In this document: one piece after another, positions 27,372 to 37,035 of the stretch
How the letters are laid out: every line of letters begins with the position of its first letter
How positions within the stretch are numbered: position 1 is the stretch's first letter
Origin: Flagellimonas profundi
GTDB lineage: Bacteria; Bacteroidota; Bacteroidia; Flavobacteriales; Flavobacteriaceae
Assembly (NCBI RefSeq): GCF_017313275.1
Contig: NZ_JAFLNM010000005.1
Coordinates: 175,586-239,585 of the forward strand
Direction: 5' to 3'
Length of the DNA: 64,000 nucleotides
Program-made: the position numbers and the translations under genes
Notes under the pieces: generated by a model
What the model saw: only the letters and a program-made list of their open reading frames with translations
Database searches by the model: none
What the model was told of the DNA's origin: nothing

Positions 27372-27522
27372 AATCGATTTTGGGAACTATTTTGTTATTA
27401 TGGTCTATTTTGCCCACAAACCCTCCATGTTCTTGACCCAAGATATTGTTGACCCGATAGTCCGAAATGTTATTTAGCTCGGAGCTGAACCCCAATTTCA
27501 GCTGTTCATAGGCGCTGACCAT
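27355..27522 (-). pseudogene. 5' relic of a cellobiose/mannobiose 2-epimerase gene (AGE family)
   Basis: A 55-codon frame starts with an ATG that overlaps the GH130 stop (TGATG on the minus strand), the spacing expected of a real, coupled gene. Residues 15-48 read ELNNI followed later by GQEHGGFVGKIDHNNKIVPK, which resembles the N-terminal region of cellobiose 2-epimerases (a -ENGGFYG-ID- pattern followed by KG-ILN-RILW). After VPK the match stops and the frame runs into the tail of the esterase gene and a TGA at 27355-27357. More than 300 expected residues are missing. Identification is from remembered family patterns and no search was run. Confidence 0.68.
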
Positions 27523-28697
27523 CAATACATCCCTTTGTTTTTTTTAATGAGTTCCAATACGGTATCAACAGAACCAGCTGAAGTAAATTTATCTTCTTGT
27601 GAATTTGTGCAGTAATCCACTAGCAAATCCATTGTTGATGTAGCCACGTGCATTCTTGTGTCCGATGATGCATAATAGATATAGACCGTTCCGTTATCGT
27701 CAGCTATCCATCCATTTGCAAACAATACGTTTGATACATCCCCTATCCTTTCATCATCTTCGGGTGCCATAAAGTAGCCTGCAGGTTGATGTATCACTTT
27801 GGAAATGTCATTCAAATCCGTCATGAACATATACAGGGTATAGCGTAGACCGGCCACGGTGTTCCGTACCCCATGCGCAAGATGCAACCATCCTTTTTCC
27901 GTTTTTATGGGGGCAGGGCCCAATCCATTCTTAAATTCATAAACAGTATGGTAGACTTTGTTATTGATTATCTTTTCGTCCTTTACTACCGGGGTTGTGA
28001 TATCATCAATATAGCCCAAGCCGATACCGCCTCCATTGCCCACACTTATGAATCCGTCCTGGGGCCTGGTATAAATGGCATACTTTCCATTGACAAATTC
28101 AGGATGAAGCACAACATTCCGCTGCTGCCCAGAATTGGTGATCAAATCTGGCAAACGTTCCCAATGTCTCAAATCCTTCGTTCGTACAATACCTGCACTT
28201 GCTATAGCGGCACTGGTATCCTCCAAAGGAGCATCAGGGTCTTTGCGCTCCGCACAAAAAATACCATAGATCCAACCATCCTCATGGTCAATCAATCGCA
28301 TATCATAGGCATTTATGTCCGGGTTCCCTTCTATTTGTGGAATAACGCAAGGTTTGTCCCAAAATTTAAAATGATCAATGCCATTTGGACTTTCCGCAAT
28401 GGAAAAAAAGGATTTCCTGTCATTGCCCTCAACTCGAACACATAATACGTAGCGACCGTTCCATTTTATAGCACCTGCATTAAAAGCGGCATTAAACCCT
28501 ATACGCTCTAGGGCATTGGGGTTTGTTTTTGGGTTTAGATCGTACCTCCAATGAACAGGGATGTGGCCTGCTGTCACAATGGGGTTTTTATATCTTCTGT
28601 AAATTCCGTTTGATAATGTAATGGGCTCATTTGGCCTATCGATTAATTTTTGATAGCGCTCTTTTACCGCTTCTATTGAATGGGTTGATTTATACAA
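27522..28697 (-). CDS. GH130 4-O-beta-D-mannosyl-D-glucose phosphorylase
   Basis: A cytoplasmic inverting phosphorylase of 391 residues that converts Man-beta-1,4-Glc plus phosphate to mannose-1-phosphate and glucose. The five-bladed propeller family is recognised by NPIVTAGHIPVHWRYDLNP (about residues 38-56), the INAYDMRLIDHEDGW segment with general acid Asp132, and the C-terminal YYASSDTRMHVATSTMDLL. Length and motifs fit subfamily 1, like the Bacteroides fragilis enzyme. In that pathway a symporter and a mannobiose epimerase accompany it. Here the symporter gene is 16 bases upstream and only a fragment of the epimerase remains. Confidence 0.92.
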   Translation of the reverse strand: MYKSTHSIEAVKERYQKLIDRPNEPITLSNGIYRRYKNPIVTAGHIPVHWRYDLNPKTNPNALERIGFNAAFNAGAIKWNGRYVLCVRVEGNDRKSFFSIAESPNGIDHFKFWDKPCVIPQIEGNPDINAYDMRLIDHEDGWIYGIFCAERKDPDAPLEDTSAAIASAGIVRTKDLRHWERLPDLITNSGQQRNVVLHPEFVNGKYAIYTRPQDGFISVGNGGGIGLGYIDDITTPVVKDEKIINNKVYHTVYEFKNGLGPAPIKTEKGWLHLAHGVRNTVAGLRYTLYMFMTDLNDISKVIHQPAGYFMAPEDDERIGDVSNVLFANGWIADDNGTVYIYYASSDTRMHVATSTMDLLVDYCTNSQEDKFTSAGSVDTVLELIKKNKGMY

Positions 28698-28713
28698 TGT
28701 ATTCTTATTTATG

Positions 28714-30552
28714 TTAATTTAATTTTTCTTCCAATGTGTTCCACCAGTATTTTTTTAAAAAGAACAGACAAACTGCCAAGATAGTCAACGAAATGTACAG
28801 AGGTATCTCTTGCCTAAACACCACATACATGGGTATAATCACCAAAGTGGTCTGAGCAGTAATACCCATGACAACATTAAACATATCTCTTCCAAATGCC
28901 TTGTTTCCCTCAAAGTCCGGATTTTCCTCAGCCAGTTTATTATGGATGGGCTTCCAAAAGCCCCAGGGTCTAATATTCTTATAAAAAGATTTCAGTATTT
29001 CTTGATCTGTTGGCGGTGCCGTGTATGTGCCCACTATACTACCGATCAATGACACTACCAGCAGGATGGGAAAAAGGTATAGTTCCAAAATGTCTGGAAA
29101 CAGTTCTGGAACAATGGCTGCTGCCAATAGTCCCGCCGCCATACCCCAAAAGAAACCTTCTCCATTAAAACGCCACCAGTGCCATTTTAAAATGTTGGCC
29201 CCCACATAACTTCCATATAGTACCGAAACAATCCACTGCAACACAGAGTTTACATCTTTGGCGAACAATCCCAAAACAATGCTCACAACAACCACAACAA
29301 GACCTGTAGTATAATTCATATTCTTTATTTGGCGTGTACTGGCATAAGGGTTTTTGTACTTTAAATAAATGTCGTTTACCAAATAGGCCTGTGCTGCATT
29401 CAAGGTACCCGCAAAGGTTGACATGAATGCTGCGATTAAACCTGCCAATAAAAGTCCCAATAGGCCTATGGGAGCAAATTCCATTATTGCTGCAGGAAGA
29501 ATCAGTTCAAAGTCAACATTGCCCGATACCGTCAACAAATTCAGTTTTTCATAGTAGACCAAAGCCAAGGCCGCAAAGCCAGCAATCATCAAATATCGGA
29601 TGGGCATTAATACCACCGATACAAATCCACTCATTTTTGAAGCTTCTGATGGCGACTTTGTTGAAAATATCTTTTGCATGTCATAAGTAGGAGCAGGTCC
29701 CGCAACACTGACCAACATTCCCTTAAAGACCATCATCATAAAGAAAATGGTGAACAGCCCAAACCCATCTTCACTTATCTTTTGGTTGACCTCGGGAATA
29801 ATGGAACTCCAATCCATGTTCAACTCCCAGCCAAAGAAAGGACTCAGCCATCCCTTGGGTACAAGAAGTGTATTTTCGCCAATGGCAACAAAACCCAAAT
29901 AGCCGATCACCAAGGCGGCTACCGTCATGATCGTAAATTGGATAACATCTGCCCAAACAATACCCGACATACCGCCCAAAAGAGAATAGAAAACTGCAAA
30001 TAACGTAAAAACTATCCCGTAGAAATGAGGGACAAGTTCAGGGGAAACAGCAAAGGGAACATGATTCTTCACAAATTCCCAAGGAATAAAAATTTCTATA
30101 AACTTGCCCAACCCTATAAAACCATAAGCTAAGTAGCCCAAGCATAAGATTAAGGCGAAGATTACCACTATGATGTGCGAATACTTCGCTCCCTTTTTAA
30201 ATCCAAACCGTGTACCTATCCATTCAGCTCCTGTAGTAACATTGGACCTTCTCAACCATTTGGACAGATATACCATAAGGAACACTTGGTTAAAAACAGG
30301 CCATAACCATGGTATCCAAGCACTTTTGATACCGTAAGCGAACATCAAGGTCACCAACCATATTGTACCCGATATATCGAACATACCGGATGCATTGGAA
30401 AGACCGAGCATATACCATGGGATGGATTTACCCCCCAACAGATAATCGTCTTTACTTCTTTGCGCCTTCTTCCTGAGCACAAAACCTATGACAACAACAG
30501 TGATGAGATAGGCCATAATTATCAAAATATCCGCAACATTGAGCAATTTCAT
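28714..30552 (-). CDS. sodium:solute symporter (SSS family), probable mannobiose or oligosaccharide transporter
   Basis: A 612-residue inner-membrane carrier with about 13-14 membrane spans. The N-terminus DYLLGGKSIPWYMLGLSNAS (about residues 36-55) and the LLAGLIAAFMSTFAGTLNAA stretch (about 362-381) are SSS-family landmarks around the sodium site. It is upstream of GH130 on the same strand, so it probably brings the disaccharide substrate into the cytoplasm. It is divergent from the AraC regulator across a 559-bp region. The transported sugar is inferred from the neighbours. Confidence 0.9.
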   Translation of the reverse strand: MKLLNVADILIIMAYLITVVVIGFVLRKKAQRSKDDYLLGGKSIPWYMLGLSNASGMFDISGTIWLVTLMFAYGIKSAWIPWLWPVFNQVFLMVYLSKWLRRSNVTTGAEWIGTRFGFKKGAKYSHIIVVIFALILCLGYLAYGFIGLGKFIEIFIPWEFVKNHVPFAVSPELVPHFYGIVFTLFAVFYSLLGGMSGIVWADVIQFTIMTVAALVIGYLGFVAIGENTLLVPKGWLSPFFGWELNMDWSSIIPEVNQKISEDGFGLFTIFFMMMVFKGMLVSVAGPAPTYDMQKIFSTKSPSEASKMSGFVSVVLMPIRYLMIAGFAALALVYYEKLNLLTVSGNVDFELILPAAIMEFAPIGLLGLLLAGLIAAFMSTFAGTLNAAQAYLVNDIYLKYKNPYASTRQIKNMNYTTGLVVVVVSIVLGLFAKDVNSVLQWIVSVLYGSYVGANILKWHWWRFNGEGFFWGMAAGLLAAAIVPELFPDILELYLFPILLVVSLIGSIVGTYTAPPTDQEILKSFYKNIRPWGFWKPIHNKLAEENPDFEGNKAFGRDMFNVVMGITAQTTLVIIPMYVVFRQEIPLYISLTILAVCLFFLKKYWWNTLEEKLN

Positions 30553-31111
30553 GCTTCTATGGTTTCAATTTGTTAATGTCTTATAGTAACAAGGTCCGCG
30601 AAAGATTTTTGAAAGCTTCGAAATTTTCTTCGCCATCATGGCTTTTATAGGGGAGGTAATGATGTGTTTTATTGTGGTTCCTCAAAAATAGGACCCATGA
30701 TATCCCTAATCTCATCATATTGAGATATAAAACCTTTGTAAACCAGTTATCCGTGGGAATGCCCTCCAGACCAATCCCAAAACCTTCTTATGAAATATAA
30801 TACAGTTATTGTTGTATTTTTTTAACAGCATTTAAATATTTTGTATCAACTGGAGCTGATTTTTTGTAAGACATATTATATGTCGTTTTACAAGAACTCA
30901 ACAAAAACAATGGATTGAAGAATTACAGAATCGTATTTGTATTTTTCTCAGTTTTTCTTTCTTTCCTTTAACTATCTTTAATGTATTAATTCAAAAAAAA
31001 TAAAAAATGTAATTTTGTTGTATTGAATTTGAATGATTCAAAATTAATCACAATCAAGAATATAATTATTGTATTATTTTACCATTCTAATAAAATATAA
31101 TGACACCATAA
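30553..31111. promoter_or_regulatory. divergent regulatory region with two palindromes
   Basis: A 559-bp AT-rich region between the symporter operon and the AraC gene, with no ORF. Two palindromes stand out. GACATATTATATGTC at 30870-30884 is flanked by outer arms TTGTAA (30864-30869) and TTACAA (30888-30893). TTTGAATGATTCAAA lies at 31028-31042. A TAnnTTTG match, TAATTTTG, at 31010-31017 may be the -7 box of the AraC gene. The palindromes are reasonable operator candidates for the AraC protein or another sugar-responsive regulator. Confidence 0.5.
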
Positions 31112-31990
31112 ATGAGCCTATTGAAGAATGTACACCGAGAAATCACACCATTGACCCCCGAGGACAGTTTCCTCGTTTTTGACCGGACGAAAAGCGAATT
31201 TGACTTTCCTATCCATTTTCATCCAGAGTACGAACTCAACTTTATAGGCAATGGAAAAGGCGTTAAACGCTTTGTGGGCGACAGCATTGAGGAGATTGAT
31301 GACCTTGAACTGGTCCTAGTAGGGCCGAACCTACATCATGGCTGGGTTACAAACACTTGCAAAAGCACAAAAATACACGAGATAACCATACAATTTCACC
31401 AAAGCCTGTTCAACGACGAACTATTGATGCGAAAAATTATGAAGCCCATCAAGAATATGCTGGACAGGTCGGTACACGGCATTTTGTTTTCCAAAAAAAC
31501 AGCCTTCGAGACTTACGAAAGGATTTCCCGGGTATCCAAAATGGACGGTATGGACTATTTTCTGGAGCTCGTTTCAATATTGTACGACCTATCTAATTCA
31601 AGAAACCAAAGACTCCTTTCGACCTACACCGTGGACAGGGAAAGTTTTGAGAACAGTGATAAAATAAAAAAGGTCTATGATTATGTTCAGGAAAATTTTG
31701 ACAAAAAAGTAACCTTGTCCGAGGTCGCCAAGCTTGTAAACATGAGCCAGGGATCCTTTAATAGGTTCATGAAGAAAAGAACAGGAAAGACCTTTGTTGA
31801 TTATGTAAATGATGTAAGAATCGGCTATGCCACTATGAGATTATTGGAAAAGGATGTCAGTATTTCCGAAATAGCATTTAGCAGTGGATTTAATAATATC
31901 GCCAACTTCAATAGGGTTTTCAAGAAATTAAAAAATTGCACGCCAAGCCAATACAAGAACGAGTTTTCTGGCATTAAGAGAGTCCTTTAA
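31112..31990 (+). CDS. AraC family transcriptional regulator
   Basis: A 292-residue regulator with an N-terminal cupin-type sensor (DFPIHFHPEYELNFIGNGKG, about residues 30-49) and two C-terminal helix-turn-helix motifs (about residues 190-285), including VTLSEVAKLVNMSQGSFNRF and the ISEIAFSSGFNNIANFNRVF recognition region. It lies between the symporter/GH130 operon and susCD and most likely controls both in response to a breakdown product. It is unusual only in that many Bacteroidota loci use hybrid two-component sensors or SusR instead. Confidence 0.93.
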   Translation: MSLLKNVHREITPLTPEDSFLVFDRTKSEFDFPIHFHPEYELNFIGNGKGVKRFVGDSIEEIDDLELVLVGPNLHHGWVTNTCKSTKIHEITIQFHQSLFNDELLMRKIMKPIKNMLDRSVHGILFSKKTAFETYERISRVSKMDGMDYFLELVSILYDLSNSRNQRLLSTYTVDRESFENSDKIKKVYDYVQENFDKKVTLSEVAKLVNMSQGSFNRFMKKRTGKTFVDYVNDVRIGYATMRLLEKDVSISEIAFSSGFNNIANFNRVFKKLKNCTPSQYKNEFSGIKRVL

Positions 31991-32165
31991 TACAAAAAAT
32001 CGATTTACTTATATAAAATGCAGGTATTTCTCACTGCATGTTAAACTACTTACCTTTTCGTGAACCAATCACACAGTCGATTATTTCAATTTGATTAAGT
32101 CATTTAGTCAAAATATCCTATTGGTAATCGAAAAAATAATATTACTTCAAGGACGACATTTGCTC

Positions 32166-32173
32166 TAATTTTG
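32166..32173 (+). promoter_or_regulatory. candidate -7 box of the susCD operon
   Basis: TAATTTTG matches TAnnTTTG 101 bases before the susC ATG. The expected -33 TTTG is not clear. The leader of about 95 bases leaves room for post-transcriptional control, but no riboswitch fold was recognised. Confidence 0.4.
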
Positions 32174-32273
32174 AATTCAACAAAAAAACAGCGCTTTGTT
32201 TGATAAAATCAAAAAAATTCAGCAGCGTTGATTAGCAATTCATAATTAACTAAAACTACTAACAAACTAGGGT

Positions 32274-35200
32274 ATGCAAAAATCAATTTTAAAGAGCATT
32301 TGTTGTAGGGCAATACACTTTTATCTTTTGATAATGTTCGGTTTTGTTGGCCAATGCGTCATTGCACAACAAATCAAAGGGGTTGTAACCGATGAAGATG
32401 GAGTGACACTTCCGGGAGTGAACATTATTGAAAAAGGTACCAATAATGGTGTCGTATCTGACTTTGACGGTAATTATACCATATCTGTTCAAGGCGATGA
32501 TGCCATACTGGTATTTCGCTATCTGGGGTTTGCCAGCCAAGAGCAAACCGTAAAAGGAAAAACGACCATTAATGTGGTCATGAAGCAAAGCACGGAAAAT
32601 CTGGACGAGGTGGTCTTAATCGGTTATGGCGCCCAAAGAAAGGGCGATGTAAACAGTGCCATTTCTTCTGTAAAAGGAGATGCCCTGAAAGATTTGAAAC
32701 AGATCAATGCCGACCAAATGCTACAAGGTAAGGTTTCCGGGGTCACCATCACCAACAGTTCGGGACAACCTGGGGCAGCTTCATCGGTGAAGATCAGGGG
32801 AATAACCTCCATAAGCGGAACAAATGAACCTTTATACGTTATTGACGGTGTTCCAATTTCCGGTGATGCTGTTAATAGTTCCACCAGCGGAAGACCCATT
32901 GTAGGTGGTGATTTCACTTCCCAAGGAAATAACAGCGTGAGTCCATTGGCTTTATTGAACCCTAACGATATTGAGTCCGTCGATGTGTTGAAAGATGCAT
33001 CGGCCACTGCCATTTACGGGTCGCGTGGTGCCAATGGGGTAATCATCATCACTACAAAATCCGGGAAGAGAGGTACCGGAAAAATCACCTATGACACTTA
33101 TACTGGGTTCCAAGATATTCCCAAACTTTTGGATGTAATGGATTTACAGCAATATGCCAAGTTGCAAAATGCCCTGGCCGACGTCAATGGTCAACAGCTA
33201 AGACCAGAGTTTTCACATCCCGAACTATTGGGAAAAGGCACCAATTGGCAGGAAGAAGTTACCCGCTCCGCCATTGTAACAAGCCATCAGCTATCCATAT
33301 CAGGGGGTAAGGAAGGTGTCAACTATTATTTGTCCGGCGGTTATTTAGACCAAAGAGGTACCGTAATTGGGTCCGGACTCAAACGATACAACGTAAAACT
33401 GAACTTAGAGGCCCAGGTAAAGGAGTGGCTTAAAGCTGGTGCCTTTTTGAGTGGTTCCATAACCAATCAGGATGTTACAACCAATTCCAATTACAATGGC
33501 ATCTTAACCAATACCTTGTTACAGGCGCCGGACATACCGGTCAGGAACTTGGACGGAAGTTTTGCCGGGCCACCTTCAAATGATCAGGCTGTGACCTATT
33601 TCAATCCCGTGGCCTTAGCATTGAGCAAGACCAACAAGCTCGTCAGGAAAAACTTTTTGGGGAACCTCTTTGCCGAAGCTGATTTGTTCGAAGGGTTAAA
33701 ATATCGTGTGGAATTTGGAGCAAGCACCGAATTTTCAGAAAACAATGAATTTACTCCTACCTATGAATGGGGAACCAATATCAATGAATTTGCAGATCTT
33801 AACGTTAGAAGACAAAATTGGTATTCCACCAACCTTAAAAATTTGTTCACCTACAACAAATCATTGGACAAACATAGAATCACCGTGCTTTTAGGAAATG
33901 AGGTCAACGACAACCATTGGGAAGGTATCATTGCCTATGGCACCGGCTTTCTGTCCAATGATGTACAGACCTTGAACGTATCGGACGGAACCTCATCCAC
34001 AGTTACAGGGTATCAAGGGAGCCAAGGGCTATTATCCTTTTTTGGACGTGTCATCTACGACTTCAACGATAGATATAGCCTATCCGCTTCGTATAGGGCA
34101 GATGGGTCCACAAAATTCGACCCCAATGTTCCCGGTAAGCAATGGGGATATTTTCCCGCTGCGGCCATTTCATGGAAGCTTTCCAACGAATCCTTTATGG
34201 AAGGTTTCAAAAGCATTATGGACAACATAAAAATAAGTGCGGGATATGGGGAAACCGGAAACCAGCAAATACCGAACAACCGTTATACCTCAACATTGAC
34301 CGCCTATGGCTCCGGTCTTGGAACAGGTTTCTTGGTGGACAATATTTCGAACCCAAATTTAACATGGGAATCACAGGTACAGACCAACTTGGGTCTTGGT
34401 TTTACCTTATTGGATTCACGGGTGTCAGCAAATGTGGACCTCTATGAAAAGAAATCCAAGGATTTTCTCTTTCCATTGCCATTGCCATTGATCTTAACAG
34501 GTGGGCAAACTTGGGAAGGCGGTATAGCATCGCCCTATAAAAACATTGGGGACATGCGTAATAAAGGATTTGATGCCACCCTTAGCTATAAGACCATTGA
34601 AGCAAGTGATTTTTCATGGGACACATCATTGAACGTATCCCACTACGAAAATGAAGTGACCAGCATTCCCAACAGTTTAAATCTTACAGGCGTGATCAAC
34701 ACCAATGGCTATATCCCCTTGACCGTTACCAAAACAGCACAAGGGCAACCCATCGGTATGTTCTATGGATACGAGGTTGAAGGTATTTTCAGGGATATGG
34801 ACGATTTGAATTCCGCTCCAATACAATTTGGACAAGCTGTTGGGCAACAACCCGGTGAAACCTTTTTAGGGGATATAAAATACAGGGATATCAATGGCGA
34901 TGGAAGTATTGATGAGGAAGACAGAACCTATATTGGCAATCCACACCCTGATTTCACTTTCGGTTTCACCAACAACTTCAAATACAAGAACATCGATCTT
35001 TCCATATTTCTACAAGGATCATATGGAAATGATGTCCTTAACCTGACACGAAGGAGCAATACCACAAACTCCACATTATATCAAAATCAGTTGGCGATAG
35101 CCTCGGATTTCTGGACCCCAGAAAATCCAGATGCCAGCCTTCCAAGGCCAATTGGCAGTGCCAGTAACAGTAACCTTGTAATGTCCGATCGTTATTTGGA

Positions 35201-35450
35201 AGATGGCTCTTATCTAAGGATTCAAAATTTAACCCTTGGCTATTCATTGCCTTTGGATGTCATCAGCAAATTTAATGTAAACAGGCTAAGGGTATATGGC
35301 AGTGTCCAAAACCTTTATACGTTCACCAATTATTCCGGTTATGATCCAGAAGTGGGTTCTGTAAACCAGAATCCGCTCTTAAACGGCATCGATAATGGTA
35401 GATACCCCGCATCGAGAACCATTTCTTTTGGATTGAATCTTGAATTTTAA
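32274..35450 (+). CDS. SusC/RagA family TonB-dependent outer membrane transporter
   Basis: A 1058-residue outer-membrane receptor. A signal sequence (about residues 1-32, ending VIAQQ) is followed by a carboxypeptidase-regulatory-like domain (about 33-105, GVVTDEDGVTLPGVNI), a plug (LDEVVLIGYGAQRKGDVNSA at about 114-133, then the SVDVLKDASATAIYGSRGAN region at about 235-254) and a 22-strand barrel ending in SFGLNLEF. It pairs with the SusD protein encoded 10 bases downstream to import glycan fragments using TonB energy. tonB-exbB-exbD genes are present at 51.6-53.6 kb. Substrate is inferred from the locus. Confidence 0.96.
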   Translation: MQKSILKSICCRAIHFYLLIMFGFVGQCVIAQQIKGVVTDEDGVTLPGVNIIEKGTNNGVVSDFDGNYTISVQGDDAILVFRYLGFASQEQTVKGKTTINVVMKQSTENLDEVVLIGYGAQRKGDVNSAISSVKGDALKDLKQINADQMLQGKVSGVTITNSSGQPGAASSVKIRGITSISGTNEPLYVIDGVPISGDAVNSSTSGRPIVGGDFTSQGNNSVSPLALLNPNDIESVDVLKDASATAIYGSRGANGVIIITTKSGKRGTGKITYDTYTGFQDIPKLLDVMDLQQYAKLQNALADVNGQQLRPEFSHPELLGKGTNWQEEVTRSAIVTSHQLSISGGKEGVNYYLSGGYLDQRGTVIGSGLKRYNVKLNLEAQVKEWLKAGAFLSGSITNQDVTTNSNYNGILTNTLLQAPDIPVRNLDGSFAGPPSNDQAVTYFNPVALALSKTNKLVRKNFLGNLFAEADLFEGLKYRVEFGASTEFSENNEFTPTYEWGTNINEFADLNVRRQNWYSTNLKNLFTYNKSLDKHRITVLLGNEVNDNHWEGIIAYGTGFLSNDVQTLNVSDGTSSTVTGYQGSQGLLSFFGRVIYDFNDRYSLSASYRADGSTKFDPNVPGKQWGYFPAAAISWKLSNESFMEGFKSIMDNIKISAGYGETGNQQIPNNRYTSTLTAYGSGLGTGFLVDNISNPNLTWESQVQTNLGLGFTLLDSRVSANVDLYEKKSKDFLFPLPLPLILTGGQTWEGGIASPYKNIGDMRNKGFDATLSYKTIEASDFSWDTSLNVSHYENEVTSIPNSLNLTGVINTNGYIPLTVTKTAQGQPIGMFYGYEVEGIFRDMDDLNSAPIQFGQAVGQQPGETFLGDIKYRDINGDGSIDEEDRTYIGNPHPDFTFGFTNNFKYKNIDLSIFLQGSYGNDVLNLTRRSNTTNSTLYQNQLAIASDFWTPENPDASLPRPIGSASNSNLVMSDRYLEDGSYLRIQNLTLGYSLPLDVISKFNVNRLRVYGSVQNLYTFTNYSGYDPEVGSVNQNPLLNGIDNGRYPASRTISFGLNLEF

Positions 35451-35460
35451 TAAAAATAAC

Positions 35461-37023
35461 ATGAAAAGAATTTTAAAAACATATAAGCTACTGAGCTTTA
35501 CTGTACTGACCCTATTAATGGGTGCTTGCGAGAAAGACTTTTTGGAGCGACCAGCGGAAGACTCCATTACATTGGACAATTATTATAGTACAAACGACCA
35601 AGTGGAATCGGCAACCAATGCCATGTACAACAAAACTTGGTTCAATTTCCACAACAAGGCCTTCTTTGCCATTACAGAAGTTGGGTCTGGGAATATGCAC
35701 TCCTATTCCAGTGATGTTACCAGTATGCGGAACTTTTCTCTTTCGAGCACGGACGGTGAACTGGAAAATGCATGGAAATCCTTATGGGCTACTGTTGCCC
35801 AGTCCAATGCACTTATCAATTTTTTAGCCGAAAGGGTTGGTTCCAAAGTTGATCAAAACGTTTTGGAAAACACTTTGGGTGAAGCCTATTTCTTAAGGGC
35901 CACTGCCTATTTCTATTTGGTAAGGCTTTGGGGACCCGTACCCATTATTGAGAACAACTTGGATCATGTGGATACTCCCTTGATCAACACAAACCGGATC
36001 GAGGACATCTATGAGCTCATTAAAATGGATTATCAGACCGCCATTGAAAAATTGAAGTCGAAAGTAAGGGGCTCCAATTATGCCAATAACGGTCATGTTT
36101 CCAAAGGCTCCGCAAAAGCAATGCTCTCCAAGGTATATCTATATCAGGAGGACTATACAAATGCCAGGGCATTGGCGGAAGAGGTCATCAATAGCGGAGA
36201 GTTCAAACTGTTGGGCGGAAGCGAATTACCCGAAAAATCGTTTGGAGATCTGTTCTTGACAAACAACAACAATAATGAAGAGTCCATTTTTGCCCTTCAA
36301 TGGAAAACCAACGGCGCCTATGGTGTGGCCAGCAACTGCAATACACAATTTGGGTATTCCTCCTTTATAACCAACACTACCTATGGTGGGGTTTTTGGCC
36401 CTTCACAGGACATTTTAACGGCCTTTGGGCCCGGTGACCTCAGAAGAAAGGAAACCATAATGCTGCCCGGTGATGAATACCCGAACATCACAACAGCAGA
36501 TGGTGCTGGATTAATTGTTCCAGATGATATTGATGCCCAAGTTTCCGGTGCAGGAATAAAAAAATATGTAGTGGGCAAGGCTGGTACAGATTCCGCAGGA
36601 CCCACAGATGCTTATGGCATGATGGAAAACAACACCTATATCATGAGGTATGCCGAACTATTATTGATCCATGCCGAAGCCATTTTGGCGGGTGGCAGCA
36701 GCACTACGGATCCAGCTGCCCTGCAATCGTTCAATGCGGTAAGGAACAGGGCCGGTTTGCCAAGTGTGTCTTCAATTACTTTTGATGACATTTTTAAAGA
36801 AAGAAGACTGGAACTTGCTTTCGAAGGAGATTATTGGTTCGATTTGGGGAGAATCCCTAGAGCGGATGCCATAGCCATTATGAGCGAACAAAACCGAGGA
36901 GACAAAAATGGTGCTGTTTACTTTACACCTACCGAGAGTGATTTCCATTTACCCTATCCAGATACGGATGTTGCCAGAAATCCTTTTCTGTTGGAAGACC
37001 CCGTTCCCTATACGTTTAATTAA
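35461..37023 (+). CDS. SusD/RagB family nutrient-binding outer membrane lipoprotein
   Basis: A 520-residue surface lipoprotein that caps the SusC barrel. The signal peptide ends with lipobox LLMGAC (Cys23). The TPR-rich helical core includes GEAYFLRATAYFYLVRLWG (about residues 141-159), and the C-terminal RRLELAFEGDYWFDLGRI (about 450-467) is a strong SusD signature. The ATG at 35461 is chosen because it starts the signal peptide. The frame is open to 35440, inside susC. Confidence 0.96.
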   Translation: MKRILKTYKLLSFTVLTLLMGACEKDFLERPAEDSITLDNYYSTNDQVESATNAMYNKTWFNFHNKAFFAITEVGSGNMHSYSSDVTSMRNFSLSSTDGELENAWKSLWATVAQSNALINFLAERVGSKVDQNVLENTLGEAYFLRATAYFYLVRLWGPVPIIENNLDHVDTPLINTNRIEDIYELIKMDYQTAIEKLKSKVRGSNYANNGHVSKGSAKAMLSKVYLYQEDYTNARALAEEVINSGEFKLLGGSELPEKSFGDLFLTNNNNNEESIFALQWKTNGAYGVASNCNTQFGYSSFITNTTYGGVFGPSQDILTAFGPGDLRRKETIMLPGDEYPNITTADGAGLIVPDDIDAQVSGAGIKKYVVGKAGTDSAGPTDAYGMMENNTYIMRYAELLLIHAEAILAGGSSTTDPAALQSFNAVRNRAGLPSVSSITFDDIFKERRLELAFEGDYWFDLGRIPRADAIAIMSEQNRGDKNGAVYFTPTESDFHLPYPDTDVARNPFLLEDPVPYTFN

Positions 37024-37035
37024 ACTCAAAATATC

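Noticed and set aside
27873..28445. A 190-codon plus-strand frame inside GH130
   Set aside because: It is the antisense shadow of a clearly conserved GH130 gene and has no family features of its own.
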